From positions 186,001-250,000 of the forward strand of contig ML058465.1 of assembly GCA_003013855.2 (NCBI GenBank): a stretch of DNA of 64,000 bases, written 5' to 3'. Positions 33,641 to 44,190 of this stretch are shown here, piece after piece. Below the pieces are notes generated by a model. It ran no database searches, was not told the origin of the DNA, and worked only from the letters and a program-made list of their open reading frames with translations. Both the position numbers and the translations under genes were made by a program. The stretch is from Liriodendron chinense (taxonomy: Eukaryota > Streptophyta > Magnoliopsida > Magnoliales > Magnoliaceae). The stretch's first letter is position 1; each line of letters begins with the position of its first letter.

Positions 33641-33857
33641 GCGGAGTGAAAACCCGAAAGGGCGCTCCGAGTAAAAACAGTGGGCATACAGCGGACTTGG
33701 TGAAAACCTGAAAGGGCGCCAAGGGTAAAAACAGCACAGCTGCCAAGGGGCAGGCAAGACCAAATACCCGGGACGTGGTGAAAACCCGAAAGGGCGCCAC
33801 GGGCAAAAATGACGGGAAAAAGCCGGCTGTGGTGAAAACTCGAAAGAGCGCTGCAGG
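33641..33857 (+). repeat. Four tandem RNA-type hairpins with GAAA tetraloops
   Basis: Four units of the pattern stem, TGAAAA, CCC-GAAA-GGG, CG, stem. Outer arms: CGGAG/CTCCG (33642-33646 with 33665-33669), CTTGG/CCAAG (33696-33700 with 33719-33723), CGTGG/CCACG (33774-33778 with 33797-33801) and CTGTGG/CTGCAG with two G-T pairs (33827-33832 with 33851-33856). Inner stems are CCC/GGG, CCT/GGG, CCC/GGG and CTC/GAG around the invariant GAAA. Base changes preserve pairing, which points to a selected RNA fold in the sense transcript. It lies between the pol stop and the 3' end of the antisense gene. Confidence 0.75.
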
Positions 33858-34309
33858 CAAAAATGGCAAATGAAAAAAAAAAGAAAAAAAAATAAAAGTG
33901 CAGGTACCAAGAAAGCAGACGGTCCAGATCAGTTCAAGCGGTTACAGTTCAAGAACAAAAAGAAGTACAGTCAGGAGCAAAGAACTCTACAAACCCTGAC
34001 AATCTCAGGAAGCAAGAGTTTCCATTGCCTACATCTCTAGGGAACCAAAGGATCAAGCAAGTCAAATCTCGAGACATCGGTCAAAGCATTGGCCGAGCCC
34101 CAGTTCTGATTCCTATATCCCGACACAAAGTCCAGAAACACTCACAAGACAACTCATGGCACAGTAGATTTTCAAACAGTTCTCTCTTTTTTTCAATTAA
34201 ATGCATCATATTTCTTTTACATATAACATATCACCTTTTTCAAAAAATACAAAAATGCATCATCATCAATCATATATGCAAAAAAAAAATGTGCAGGTGG
34301 CCAACACAA

Positions 34310-36625
34310 TCAATCTCTACCCTCCTCCTCGGCCACATCAGGTGAGTCCTCTGACTCATAAAAAGATAGTCTCGCTCTCAACCTGCTCACCTCCATACGC
34401 AGGTAATGCGCCTCATCGCGCTCAAGGGTACGGATCGCTGTCTCCTCATCAGACAACCTCCGATCGGCAGCCAATCTCCTCGACATCATCTCACAATGAT
34501 ACCGAAGCGCAGAAATCTCGGACAGCAAATGACCATGAGTGGCCAAAAGGAAGCCAGGATCGATAAACGGGCGCTCCTCAAAAGGTTCATATGAACCAGA
34601 TGAAGAGCCAGCATCTCCAAGAATATCCTGCTCATCCTCATCAGCAGTCTGGTGCCAACAAGGGATACGTCGATACAAAGACTGCTCAGCAACCCAGTAC
34701 TGATATGGGGCGGTCGCCATCGGAAAAGTCCGCAGCTCAAATCCCAACAAATCAGCTGTCAAATAACTCGCCCAGGAACAATCAATCCGGGTCCTGAAGT
34801 CAGAAGATCTAGAGGGGAGTACTCGACGCCCGATACCCGTGAAAGCGAAAAGAGGAACATCCTGCTCATACCCAAACTGCCGCAGGAGCCGAATGGGATG
34901 GTAAGAGAAGAAAGATCGAAAGCCTACCAACATCAGAGGAAGGCGGTGTGCATCGCAAAGCACTGGAGGAAGTGAAAGCCAAGATGACTCCCAACGAACA
35001 TTCCAGTCACGAAGTTCAGCGAACATCCTGCGATACAAGGGCTCGCTCATCCTAGCCGTATGCGGAAGGAACTCCAGGATATAACGCATGATGTCAGAGC
35101 TAGGGATGCCAGGAAGAGGTACAGAAACAGTCAGAGAAAGGCGCTCCCATAGCCAGACCTGATCACAGAAAACGAAAGAAGTTCAGCTAAAGCAAAGCAA
35201 TCCCCAACAAAGCAAGAAAAAAAAAAGGTGTAGAAAGAATACCTGCAGGAAGGCACAGCAGCCGCGAAGAACACGAGTACGACCAAGGGCGCAGTCAGTC
35301 AGCCCATCAAATAGCTCGGCCAAAATGAGAGAAATGATCCCCTGCCGACGGACAGCTCGGCTCATCACCTCGAAAAGCAAAGGAGTCTGGGACCTGCGCC
35401 ATCCTGAGAACAGCACCTCAGCAATCAAGCAAAACATCAGTGCGTTCCGAGCAAAGGTAGAACCAGCCGTACTCTGGGGACCCGAAAAAAGATCATACAG
35501 CAGGTCCAAAGAGAACACTACAGCATCCTGGCCACTAGCTGCAGGCCGAACAAGATAGGGGATCCCAAACCAGTTCTGCGGTGTAGCAGTCTTCGGCGAT
35601 GTCTTTGGCGAGAAGTACTGAGCATAATCCCAGGGTAAGCCTGTCAAGCGTGCAAGCTCCTCCAAAGAAGGCCCCATCTCCATATCGTTGAACGCAAATA
35701 AGTTCAACGAAGGGACCCAGTCAATCAAGGCAGCTCCGAGCATCCTCCAGTCAATGTCAACTCTAGCCATATGAATCAGACTGCCAAAGCCATAAGACTC
35801 CAAATCTCGAATCTCATAAGCTGACAAGCTATCAAGCCAAGCAAGCAGTCGTGGCGAGCAGGAAGAACGAGGAAGCAGCTGACAAGTCCTCACCGGTATC
35901 CCCTCCAGCACAAAAGGCCCAGAAATCGAGGACAACTCGTCAAGGATCGGAAGGTCAACAGGCGAAGGAGAAGGAAAAGCTGGAACCTCTGCCGACTCGA
36001 CAACCCCTGATCGGCCCTCAGTGGCGGCTATGTCTGATATAGTCGCATCGCCATCTGAAACTGTCATAATCTCAGCTGCATGAGAAGACTCGCCCACCTC
36101 ATGAACAGAATGCGCAAAGGACCAATGACCAAAGGAAGGACAATGCTCCCAACCAAAAGAGCCATCAGTGAAGATCACACCGCACATCGTGGCATCCCGA
36201 CCAATCTGACCGTCAAAGAATACATCTGAACCATCCAAAGGGGTCCCGGCAACCCCGATCAAAGAATCAACGGTCAGATCTGGACCTGCGGCCCCCTCCA
36301 ACAGAAAATCATGAATCCAGCCCTCATCCTGACCGATCAAAGGGATCATCAAGGCATCTACACCGTCCATCATCAAGGGGACATCATCAATGATCACATC
36401 AAGTCCACCCAAAGAAGTATACCGCACATCCTGGCCCTCATCCAGAGCATCCAAACCGTCAAAGGTACCATCTGAACCATCCATCCCATCCAAGCATGAG
36501 ATCAGCCTATCTATGTCCCTCATGGTCCCATCATCACCATCCATCACATCATCCATAGGGCTCACACTTAAGGGATGCATAGCTTCACCCATGTCCCACC
36601 TCATCATCCTATCCATACCATCCAT
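34310..36625 (-). CDS. Antisense spliced gene encoding a plant mobile domain (PMD) protein
   Basis: Two minus-strand exons: 36625-35243 and 35158-34310, with an 84-bp GT-AG intron (donor CTGCAG|GTATTC, acceptor GATCAG|GTCTGG) at a codon boundary; total about 743 codons. I chose the first ATG (36625) after an in-frame TAA at 36664-36662. Residues 1 to about 235 are acidic and rich in Asp, Gly and Met. From about 255 the PMD begins: LLAWLDSLSAYEIRDLESYG, then ALIDWVPSLNLFAFNDMEM, LEELARLTGLPW and LFDGLTDCALGRTRVL. The intron removal creates the family's WxWE signature (VWLWERL) at the start of exon 2, which ends in an acidic tail. PMD proteins occur in plants (MAIN/MAIL relatives, linked to silencing) and inside LTR elements and MULEs. 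Function here is unknown. Confidence 0.85.
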
Positions 36626-36661
36626 TTCTCCCACAATCAAAGGCTCATTCAAATCAGAAAT

Positions 36662-37231
36662 TTAAGCCATCCCACCATTAATGGGGCCATTCAAAGCTCC
36701 ACCAACCACCAAGCTTAAATCTTCATTAATGCCCCCATTTAATGCTCCATCTCCACCATCAATCAAAGGCACTTCATCATCTTTAAAGCCTCCATCAAGT
36801 GCTGAAGTGTGGGACCCACTGACCTCTCCCACAATGGCCCACAAGCCATCATCAATGGCTGCCCAAGAAAGGGTCAACAAAGAACAAGACAAAAAGAGAA
36901 GGAAAGAAGGGACAAAATGTAGATTCATGGCTGGAATCGAAGGATCCAGTGCAGAGGGATAGGGGACAAGAGAAAAGGACAGCAGGGAATGTCCGAGCAT
37001 GAACCAGCCCAGGCCGCTCAAGAGACGAGCTCTGGGCGGCCTGCCCTGGGCCGCCCGTACGGACGCGAACCTCCTCTCTCCGCGGGATTGGCTCCAGGGC
37101 TTTTGGTAGGTGAGGCTGACAGTCCACGTCAGCAGATGGCGCTCCGTGGGCCGCCCAAGGCTCCGGTCCACTCCAGATTTCGACTGAAGATGATCAAGAT
37201 CATACAAAAGGTGCCCCACTGGTCCAATCAT
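36662..37231 (-). other. Open frame just upstream of, and in frame with, the antisense PMD gene
   Basis: 190 codons including the TAA at 36664-36662, in the same frame as the PMD gene. The C-terminal part (LNGGINEDLSLVVGGALNG) has the same Gly/Asp-rich flavour as the PMD N-terminus. The TAA could therefore be a recent stop in a longer protein. An internal ATG starts MNLHFVPSFLLFLSCSLLTL, which resembles a signal peptide, but the 5' part is pyrimidine-rich leader-like DNA and this may be chance. It could be leader, an upstream ORF or a lost N-terminus. Confidence 0.35.
37034..37062 (-). promoter_or_regulatory. Copy of the LTR U3 GC palindrome upstream of the antisense gene
   Basis: Read on the minus strand, 28 of 29 bases equal LTR positions 23459-23487 (CCGTACGGGCGGCCCA then GGCAGGCCGCCC with one T-to-G change). 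It lies about 410 bp upstream of the PMD ATG and in the direction of that gene. No clear TATA box follows it. It is a candidate promoter element copied from, or shared with, the LTR. Confidence 0.5.
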
Positions 37232-37310
37232 GAAGCAATGTGACCGGAATAGGGCTGATCAAGCCAAAGAGAAGGAAAGGTGATCAAGTGGGGGCCACAA
37301 GCAATCCAAG

Positions 37311-37740
37311 CCATTCAAAGACTAGATCATCACGATCTAAACCATTGAAGAACCTACATGAGCCGTCAAACAACAAGATCAAAGGTTTGATCACCAAAAG
37401 AAGGGCCAGAATACAAGATCCAATCATCAAGTGGGCCCACAAAGCCAAATCAAGCGATCAGAGACATTCAAGCCATCATCCACACCATGAGAAGCATTCC
37501 TAGCCTCACGAATCATCAAAGAGGTGCCCCAAAGTAAAGCTAAGGTCTCAAATGGGCCCACAGGGCCGAATCTATCAATCTGAACCATTCAAGGGCTAGA
37601 TCATCAGGATCCAAACCATTGGAAAGCTTACACAAGTCATGGAGCAGCAAGATCAAAGGCATGATCATCAAGAGAGAAGGCCAGAATCCAAGATCCGATC
37701 ATCAAATGGCCCGCAGGGCCAAATCAAGTAATTCAGACCA
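37311..37740. repeat. Two diverged direct repeats, offset ~274 bp
   Basis: 'ccattcaaagactagatcat' at 37311 matches 'ccattcaagggctagatcat' at 37585. The likeness continues through 'aagatcaaag', 'gatcatcaag' and 'gggccaaatcaag' to about 37730. No coding frame. It is part of the DNA upstream of the antisense gene. Confidence 0.6.
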
Positions 37741-37810
37741 CTCAAATCACAGTCAGCCCCATCAGAAGCAAAAAAAAAGCAAGGTAAGTATGCCCAACCC
37801 CATCAACTTG

Positions 37811-38760
37811 GTCCGAAGACCTTAAACTACGTCGGGATCAAGATCCCGAGGGATTTTTAATAAAAATGGGTATCGATCTCGACCATCAAAATCAGAATCG
37901 ATGACCCAGAATATTTTTCAAAAAAGAAAACAAAAAAAATGTCTTTCCTCTTTTAAAGTTTTGGGTCCGAAGACCTTAAACTACGTCGGGATCAACGTCC
38001 CGAGAGATTTTTAATAAAAACCAACATCGATCCCAGCCTTTCAGGCCAAGATCTGATGATCTGGATCATTTCGAAAAAACAAAAAATGTGTTTGCCCCCC
38101 CTTTTACTAAGTCTGGGTCCGAAGACCTTAAACTACGTCGGGATTGACATCCCGAGAGATTTTCAATAAAAGCCGGCGTCGGTCTTGTTTGCTCAAGATC
38201 AATGACTCCGGACATTTTCAAAAATCATAAAAATATATTACCAGCCCCGCTTTTAAAGTTTTGGTCCGAAGACCTTAAACTACGTCGGGATCGACATCCC
38301 GAGAGATTTTCAATAAAAAACCGGCATCAGTCTGGATTGTCCATCCGCTGACACCGGACATTTTTCCAAAAAAAAAATATATATAATGTTTGCCCCTCTT
38401 TTGTACAGTTTCATGGTCCGAAGACCTTAAACTACACTGGGATTAATTTCTCGGGGGACCTTTCTCGCTTTCAACTAAAAACCGACATCGGCCTCGACCG
38501 TTGGGATCATGGTTCGATAACCCGGATCATTTCAAAAATACCAAAAATATTTTAAAGCTTTCCATAAAAACCAGTGTCAATCTCGATTACTCGAGTTGAA
38601 GTCTGGAACTTTTTCAAAACAAAAAAATATATACAATATAAAACAAAAAAGTTTTCATCACCAGTTTTGATCCACCAATTTATCCCCAGCGGTCCGAAGA
38701 CCTAAAACTACACTGGGATTAACTTCTCGACGGCTTTCTTTCCTAACCTGTTCCAGGCAT
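37811..38760 (+). repeat. Six-unit ~150-bp tandem array, each with a hairpin
   Basis: gtccgaagacc begins units at 37811, 37975, 38117, 38264, 38416 and 38692; spacing is 142-164 bp, with a longer last interval that includes a headless unit. Each head reads cttaaactac(g/a) and then an inverted repeat such as CGGGAT-CAAG-ATCCCG or CGGGAT-TGAC-ATCCCG. Later units are weaker. Tails are A/T-rich. The array lies between the antisense gene's upstream region and the 3' LTR. Confidence 0.8.
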
Positions 38761-39267
38761 GGCTGACACTTGATCGTACGGGTGTCTGGAATCTCTTAAA
38801 CAGGTAAAGGCTGAGGCGGGCAGAACTCCGCAATCCTGTTCGTGTTGAACGCACCGTGATAGACAACCTTAATTTGGAAGTCGCTGTTGAAGCTGACGGA
38901 TGTTCCCTATTCCTAGAACTCATGAAGGGGATTAAGGCTGTTGGGAGGTGAAGCTCACCCTCACGGAATTGTGAGCAACGTAAGACCCCAAACTGGATTG
39001 ACTAAGGGAAATGTGAGGATGTGGCTCATTTTGTGGCCGAAGGAGTCCGTCGGACGATACGTGGTCTATGTGCATTGCACATGAGGAACAGGCAACGTTG
39101 TGGGTGTGTTGACTGAAAACCCTCAAAATCTCCTCATCCGAAGATGTAAAACTACGGCACTTAACTGTGTGAGACTCGTCTTGCTCGCTGATGTAAAATG
39201 GATCGGGTGCCTTACCAGCAGTAGAAGCTGGAAGTGGATGGAAATTCCACATCTTTTCCCTGCACTT

Positions 39268-39550
39268 CAGAAAAATCACAAAATACAAAAACATTGCAAA
39301 ATCACCTCTTCAAAAATCACAAAAATATTTCCCTTGCTTTCAATCAGAATATTGTCAAAAATCACAAAAAATATTTCCATCCCTTTCAAATCAAATATCT
39401 GCAAAAATCACAAAAATACTTCTCTTGCTTTCATAAAAAAATATTTCGAAAAATCACAAAAATATTTCCTATGTTTTCAATAACCAATCTCTATTCTGAC
39501 CGCTCAGGTAAAGATTCGGATCCAAATATCTACAAAAATCACAAAAATTA
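39268..39550 (+). repeat. A-rich tandem repeats with 'aaaatcacaaaaatattt'
   Basis: The phrase aaaatcacaaaa(a)tattt recurs about five times between 39268 and 39470, and a partial copy follows at about 39535. Spacing is roughly 50-60 bp, with ccttgctttcaa-like spacers. No coding meaning; probably slippage-derived. Confidence 0.7.
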
Positions 39551-40393
39551 GCATCCCCAGCACTACAATTCAGGAGTCTTAAACTCCGCTCACTTCACAG
39601 TATGGGATGACGGATCCAATCGCCCACAAATTGGAATCTTGACCAAAACGGGCAACCAAACACCATCTCAATCACATGTATGCCCAGAAGAACATCTTGA
39701 AGTCGAATGATATCCTCGTACATTCTCATTAGCAAAGAAACAGCATCTTGGGACGATGGACCTGATTGACCACGGGTCGGGATCTTGACCAGCCCGCTGT
39801 CCAAACCTCCGTATCAAAAAGAAAAATCCCCAAGAGAGTACAACCCTGCAAGCAATAAGCTCAAAGTTCTCTGCACCCACAGCAAAAGCAAAATCATCAA
39901 ACGAGAAGAGAATGAGCCAAGCCATGCATTCATCATGCGTCTCCATGCATCAGCATCCATCGCATCAATCATCATGTTTACCTGCTTTCAAAAGTCGGTT
40001 AGCCAAAGACCCCACAGGCATCCCTAGTGGAGGCACGTGCAAACCAGATTTCCATTTCAAAAAGACAAAAAATATTTCTATTTGCAAATAAAAACCCCAC
40101 GGAGTATCACTCCCCAGAGTGGGTGCCTTTTCAAAATCCAAAAATATTTTCTTAGTAGAGCGTTCTGCCTCCAACACACCAGGAGATCTTCCATATCTCT
40201 GGGTAGGAGCCAACGCAAAAATCAAATAAGATCCGATGTCTCGCGGTTTTCCCGGAGATCATTGGATCCAATGCACTCAAAGTGCGGTCGAACTGAACTC
40301 CAGTGTCAGTGCGGTCGTACCCCATGCCAAGATACAAAAAGATGAAAGCCAAAAGGCTCGGTCACAGAAACCATTTTGAACAGGTGGAAACGA

Positions 40394-41307
40394 TGAATTG
40401 GAACCCAAGTATCAAAATCAGCAGATTGGGTGGAAGGAGTTCACCCGCACATACCTAGGTGTGGATGCTTGAAGTACCTTGACTGAGTCCAAGTCGGCGT
40501 AGTAGAATCCCGTAAGACTATCGGACGCAGGGCGTCTAACCACTTTGACAGTCAAGCGAAACAAGTACTCCTGGAGTGATCTGGGAAAACATCAAACATC
40601 ACACAATCAGTCTCAGGGTCAGTATCCTCGTAAGACTGTCGACGCAGAGGCTCTGCTGTACCTTTCCGATGTTAGTACCGGTCAGGAATGGAAGGGTTGC
40701 GATTGGGTACCCAGGTTGCAGCAAACTGCAGGGACAATCGCAACGTTTTCTCCAAACTCTCGCGGTATGTGCGAGTTATCAATTTCCAGACAATCAACTG
40801 ACTCAGATACAAAGGAAAGCATAGATTCCAGACCACAATCAAGGAAAGAATGAATTGCAAACCAAGCATCAAAACCAGCAGACCGGGTGGAAAAGCCCAC
40901 CCGCACATACCTAGGCGTGGATGCCTGAAGTACCTTGACTGAGTCCAAGTCGGCGTAGTAGAATCCCGTAAGACTATCGGACGCAGGGCGTCTAACCACT
41001 TTGACAGTCAAGCGAAACAAGTACTCCTGGAGTGATCTGGGAAAACACATCAAACATACAATCAATCACAGGGTCAGTAACCTCGTAAGACTGTCGACGC
41101 AGAGGCTCTGCTGTACCTTTCCGATGTTAGTACCGGTCGGGAATGGAAGGGTTGCGATTGGGTACCCAGGTTGCAGCAAACTGCAGGGACAATCGCAACG
41201 TTTTCTCTAAACTCTCGCGGTATGTGCAAGTGAGCGATCTCCAAACGATCAACTGGCACAGATGCAAAAGCAAGCAAAGATTTCAGACCATGATCTATGA
41301 ATGACCG
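40394..41307. repeat. Two ~457-bp tandem units upstream of the 3' LTR (large copy)
   Basis: tgaattg at 40394 recurs at 40851 and cacccgcacatacc at 40442 recurs at 40898. The units are similar but not identical. The same pair exists in the left copy at 614-1527. They contain repeated 'gtaagact...gacgcag' phrases and no long frame. Confidence 0.85.
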
Positions 41308-41362
41308 GGTCAGAAGTGGGGTGTCCACTCGCTTTGGCATTCGGTTGCACGCAACCTCTGCC

Positions 41363-41371
41363 AAAGAGGGG
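41363..41371 (+). other. Polypurine tract of the Tat element
   Basis: aaagagggg, four bases before the 3' LTR start at 41376; expected plus-strand priming site. Identical in the left copy (1581-1589). Confidence 0.75.
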
Positions 41372-41375
41372 CATC

Positions 41376-42919
41376 TGTAGACACCCCACCTTCGGCTACA
41401 CTGTTGGTAGAGATAGCTGGTTGAATGGAGGACCATACCCCCAAATCCCAAGTCCAAACTCAGCCAAACTCACCCTTGTAAGCCCCATTCCATAGCCCAG
41501 TTCAAGCCTGAACCCAGTCAACCCAGTCTTAAACACCACCCTGAAAAATCCCCCATAAAAAAGTCCAGTAAAAAAGACCCAAAAAAAGTCAAACTCACTG
41601 AGTCAACTCGCTGAGTTAACCCGCTGAGTCAACCCGTCGAGTCAACCCGTCGAGTCAAAACACCGAGTCAACCAGTCGAGTCAACCCGTCGAGTCAAACC
41701 ACCGAGTCGACCCGCTGAGTCAACTCACTGAGTCGACCAGCGAGTCCAACAGCAGCCCCGAGGGAACGGCCGTACTCGCTGGAAACCGAGGAGCGGCCGT
41801 ACGGGCGGCCCATGGCAGGCCGCCCGGACAAAATTACGACTTCTGCCACTGCTCGCTGCTATAAATACCCCCCTCCCCTTCTCATTTCAACAAGCCATTC
41901 GACACCACTCAGCCAGAGAGAGCCCGTCCGTCTGAGTCATCCTTCTCCACCCTTAGCCCATTTGTCCACCAAGGAGAGCCCGAGTGAGGAGAGCCTAGCC
42001 CTGGTCCAGCCCAGCCTGACCACTGGTCCAAGCCTCCCAAGCCACCCAAGTCTTGATCCAGCCACTCGAAGCCAACCCTTGCGACACCTCCGTCCATCCA
42101 GCTACTCTTTTTCCAGCATCATCTCATTTGCATCTAGCATAAGTGCAACATTTACTTTCCTTCCAACCCCCCTGCTTCACTACAAGCACCTTGATTACTC
42201 AAGCACACTTGCATATGTCTTTATATTAAGCACCTGTCAGTTCGAGCGTATGCTCTGGGCTTGCCCGTTGTTGGAACCTGCCCATCAGAAACTCTTACTG
42301 TTCAGACCTGCATTCATGCTTCACCATAAAACACCTTGATCATTCAAGCACACTGCATACGTCTTATATTAAGCACCTGTCAGTTCGAGCGTACGCTCTG
42401 GGCTTGCCCGTTGTTGGAACCTGCCCATCAGAAACTCTTACTGTTCAGACCCGCATTCATGCATCATGTCATCCATGAGAATATACGAGGATTAAATTAG
42501 ACTTTCAAGTATTCGATCGATTCTGTGAAGTAGAGACCGTACTTCGGTACGGGCAGTGTGTGGGGTGCTTAACCTCTTCCCACCCTGTAACCGTGATCCC
42601 TTACCTTGAATCTCTGACCGCAGATCAACAGGAGTCATTTTAGAGGAAGGAATCTTCGGATTCCCTTCTCTAACGTTTCTACGGGGTCTAGCCGACTGTA
42701 GATTCGAAGTAATTGGCTAGTGGCGACTCTGGTCTTATATAAATTCACTTAAACACATCCAGCTTAACACGACAACCAAATGAAGCCCTCGAGAACGAGG
42801 CAAGCCAGTGGCACAAACGGCGATTTCGCACTCACGCACTTCTTCTTCTTCTTCTTCTTCCGAAGGGAAAGGGAGAACGACGTCGTGTGGGAGCGCGGAG
42901 AAATCGGCGAGGGTCCACA
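41376..42919 (+). repeat. 3' LTR of the Tat element
   Basis: 1544 bp, the same length as the 5' LTR and nearly identical, including TATAAATA at 41860-41867 and the gagtcaac array at 41599-41748. It is followed at once by ACTGT (42920-42924), the target duplication, and then by copia RT sequence. Confidence 0.95.
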
Positions 42920-43260
42920 ACTGTATAACCTTCTGACTACACCATGTAAATCTGCTCTTCCAATTCCCCATGCAGAAAAGCAGTCTTTACATCCGTTTGT
43001 TTCAGCTCGAGGTCGTATTAGGCAACCAACGCTAACACAAACCTGATAGATACTTGCTTTACAACTGGCGCAAAGATCTCACTGAAGTCCATGCTTTCAC
43101 GCTGAGCATACCCTTTTGCGACCAACCTCGCCTTGTATCTATCCTATTTCTTCCGAAAAATCCATTTACACCCTATTGCTTTTTAGCCCACTGGAAGCTC
43201 CACAAGCTCCCAAGTCTCATTCTTGTACAAGAAGTCCATCTCATCTTGCATTGCCGTCTT
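42920..43260 (-). pseudogene. Copia reverse transcriptase, N-terminal part
   Basis: Minus-strand copia RT continuing from 23037 across the Tat insertion. Frame-broken, but fragments typical of the RT fingers/palm can be read (KTAFLHG-like and KARLVAKGYAQ-like stretches). Several stops occur. It belongs to the same element as 22196-23037. Confidence 0.75.
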
Positions 43261-44190
43261 CTACTTTTTAGCATCTACATCTTGTAGTGCCTCCTCAAAG
43301 TTAGACGGATCCTCCTCATCTGTAATGAGAGCGAATGCAACGTTCGAGTCATCACTGTACCTTGCCGGTAACCTGCAATCCCTAGGTGGATTTCTTCGCA
43401 CAGGTGGGTGCTCCACCTGATCCTGTACCTCTGTCTGCGCCTCAGCATCGGCCCATGTCTCATCTCTTTCATCATGTGTATCAACATGTTCAGATGTTTC
43501 TGGTTCCTTTGTAGCATCCTTACGGAGCAAAGATCCTTCATTGAACTTGATATCACAGCTCAGGGTGATTTTTCGTGTGACAGGATCATATATACGATAA
43601 CCCTTCACACCATTACTATAGCCCACAAAGATCCCTTTTCTAGACCTATGGTCTAGCTTATCTCTCTCAACTGACAGTACATGAGAGTAAGCCTCACAAC
43701 CAAAAACCCGCAAATTTGAGTAGTCTAGCGTACGACCACTCCACACTTCTTTAAGGATTTTACATTCAATTGAATTGTCATAGAGGGCGACCGATTTATC
43801 AGGTAACAAGCAGTGTTAACGACCTCAGTCCATAGCTCTTTGCCCAACCCAACATTAATGATCATGGATCGGGCTCTCTCCAAGAGAGTCCGATTCATCC
43901 GCTCTGCCACACCATTCTGCTCTGACGTGTGGCGCACTATGTTGTGCCTCATGATCCAAGAGAGTCCGATTCATCCGCTCTGCCACACCATTTTGCTTTG
44001 GCGTGTGGCGCACTGTGTTGTGCCTCACGATCCCCTCTTCCTTACAATATGTGTTAAATTCCCTGGAAGTGAACTCACCCCCATTATTGGTTCTCAAAAT
44101 CTTCAATTTCTACCCTGACTGATTTTCCACAATCGCCTTCCAATGCTTGAAGGTTGTGAAGACATCGGATTTATTTTTCAGAAAATAAAC
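43261..44190 (-). pseudogene. Copia integrase core and C-terminus
   Basis: Minus strand. 44106-43855 has NNGGEFTSREFNTYCKEEGI, where the catalytic Asp of the usual RTDNGGEF is replaced by Asn, and the Glu-bearing QNGVAERMNRTLL. 43809-43261 has LRVFGCEAYSHV and KGIFVGYSNGVKGYRIYDP, the copia integrase C-terminal motif, then the Ser/Glu-rich linker to RT. A 76-bp tandem duplication (about 43881-44032) repeats the QNGVAERMNRT coding segment and shifts the frame. Confidence 0.85.

Larger units (their letters stand above)
23038..42919 (+). mobile_element. Full-length Tat-lineage LTR retrotransposon with antisense PMD gene, TSD ACTGT
   Basis: 19.88 kb, flanked by ACTGT at 23033-23037 and 42920-42924. 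The two 1544-bp LTRs differ at about four sites by eye (near 23327, 23347, 24354 and 24452). Order: LTR, PBS, gag, protease, RT, RNase H, second (archaeal-type) RNase H, integrase, hairpin array, antisense plant mobile domain gene, several tandem arrays, polypurine tract, LTR. The second RNase H and the CX2HX4HX4C motif in gag mark the Tat/Ogre lineage. LTR divergence of about 0.26 percent implies a recent insertion (on the order of 0.1 million years at a grass-like rate of 1.3e-8, an assumption). It interrupts the copia RT. Confidence 0.95.

Noticed and set aside
33247..33910. Minus-strand frames rich in Phe and Leu (membrane-like) after pol
   Set aside because: They are the complement of purine-rich tracts and of the hairpin array; low complexity, not proteins.
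37811..38760. A CRISPR-like array
   Set aside because: Repeat heads are spaced about 150 bp with related, not unique, spacers, inside a plant retrotransposon.
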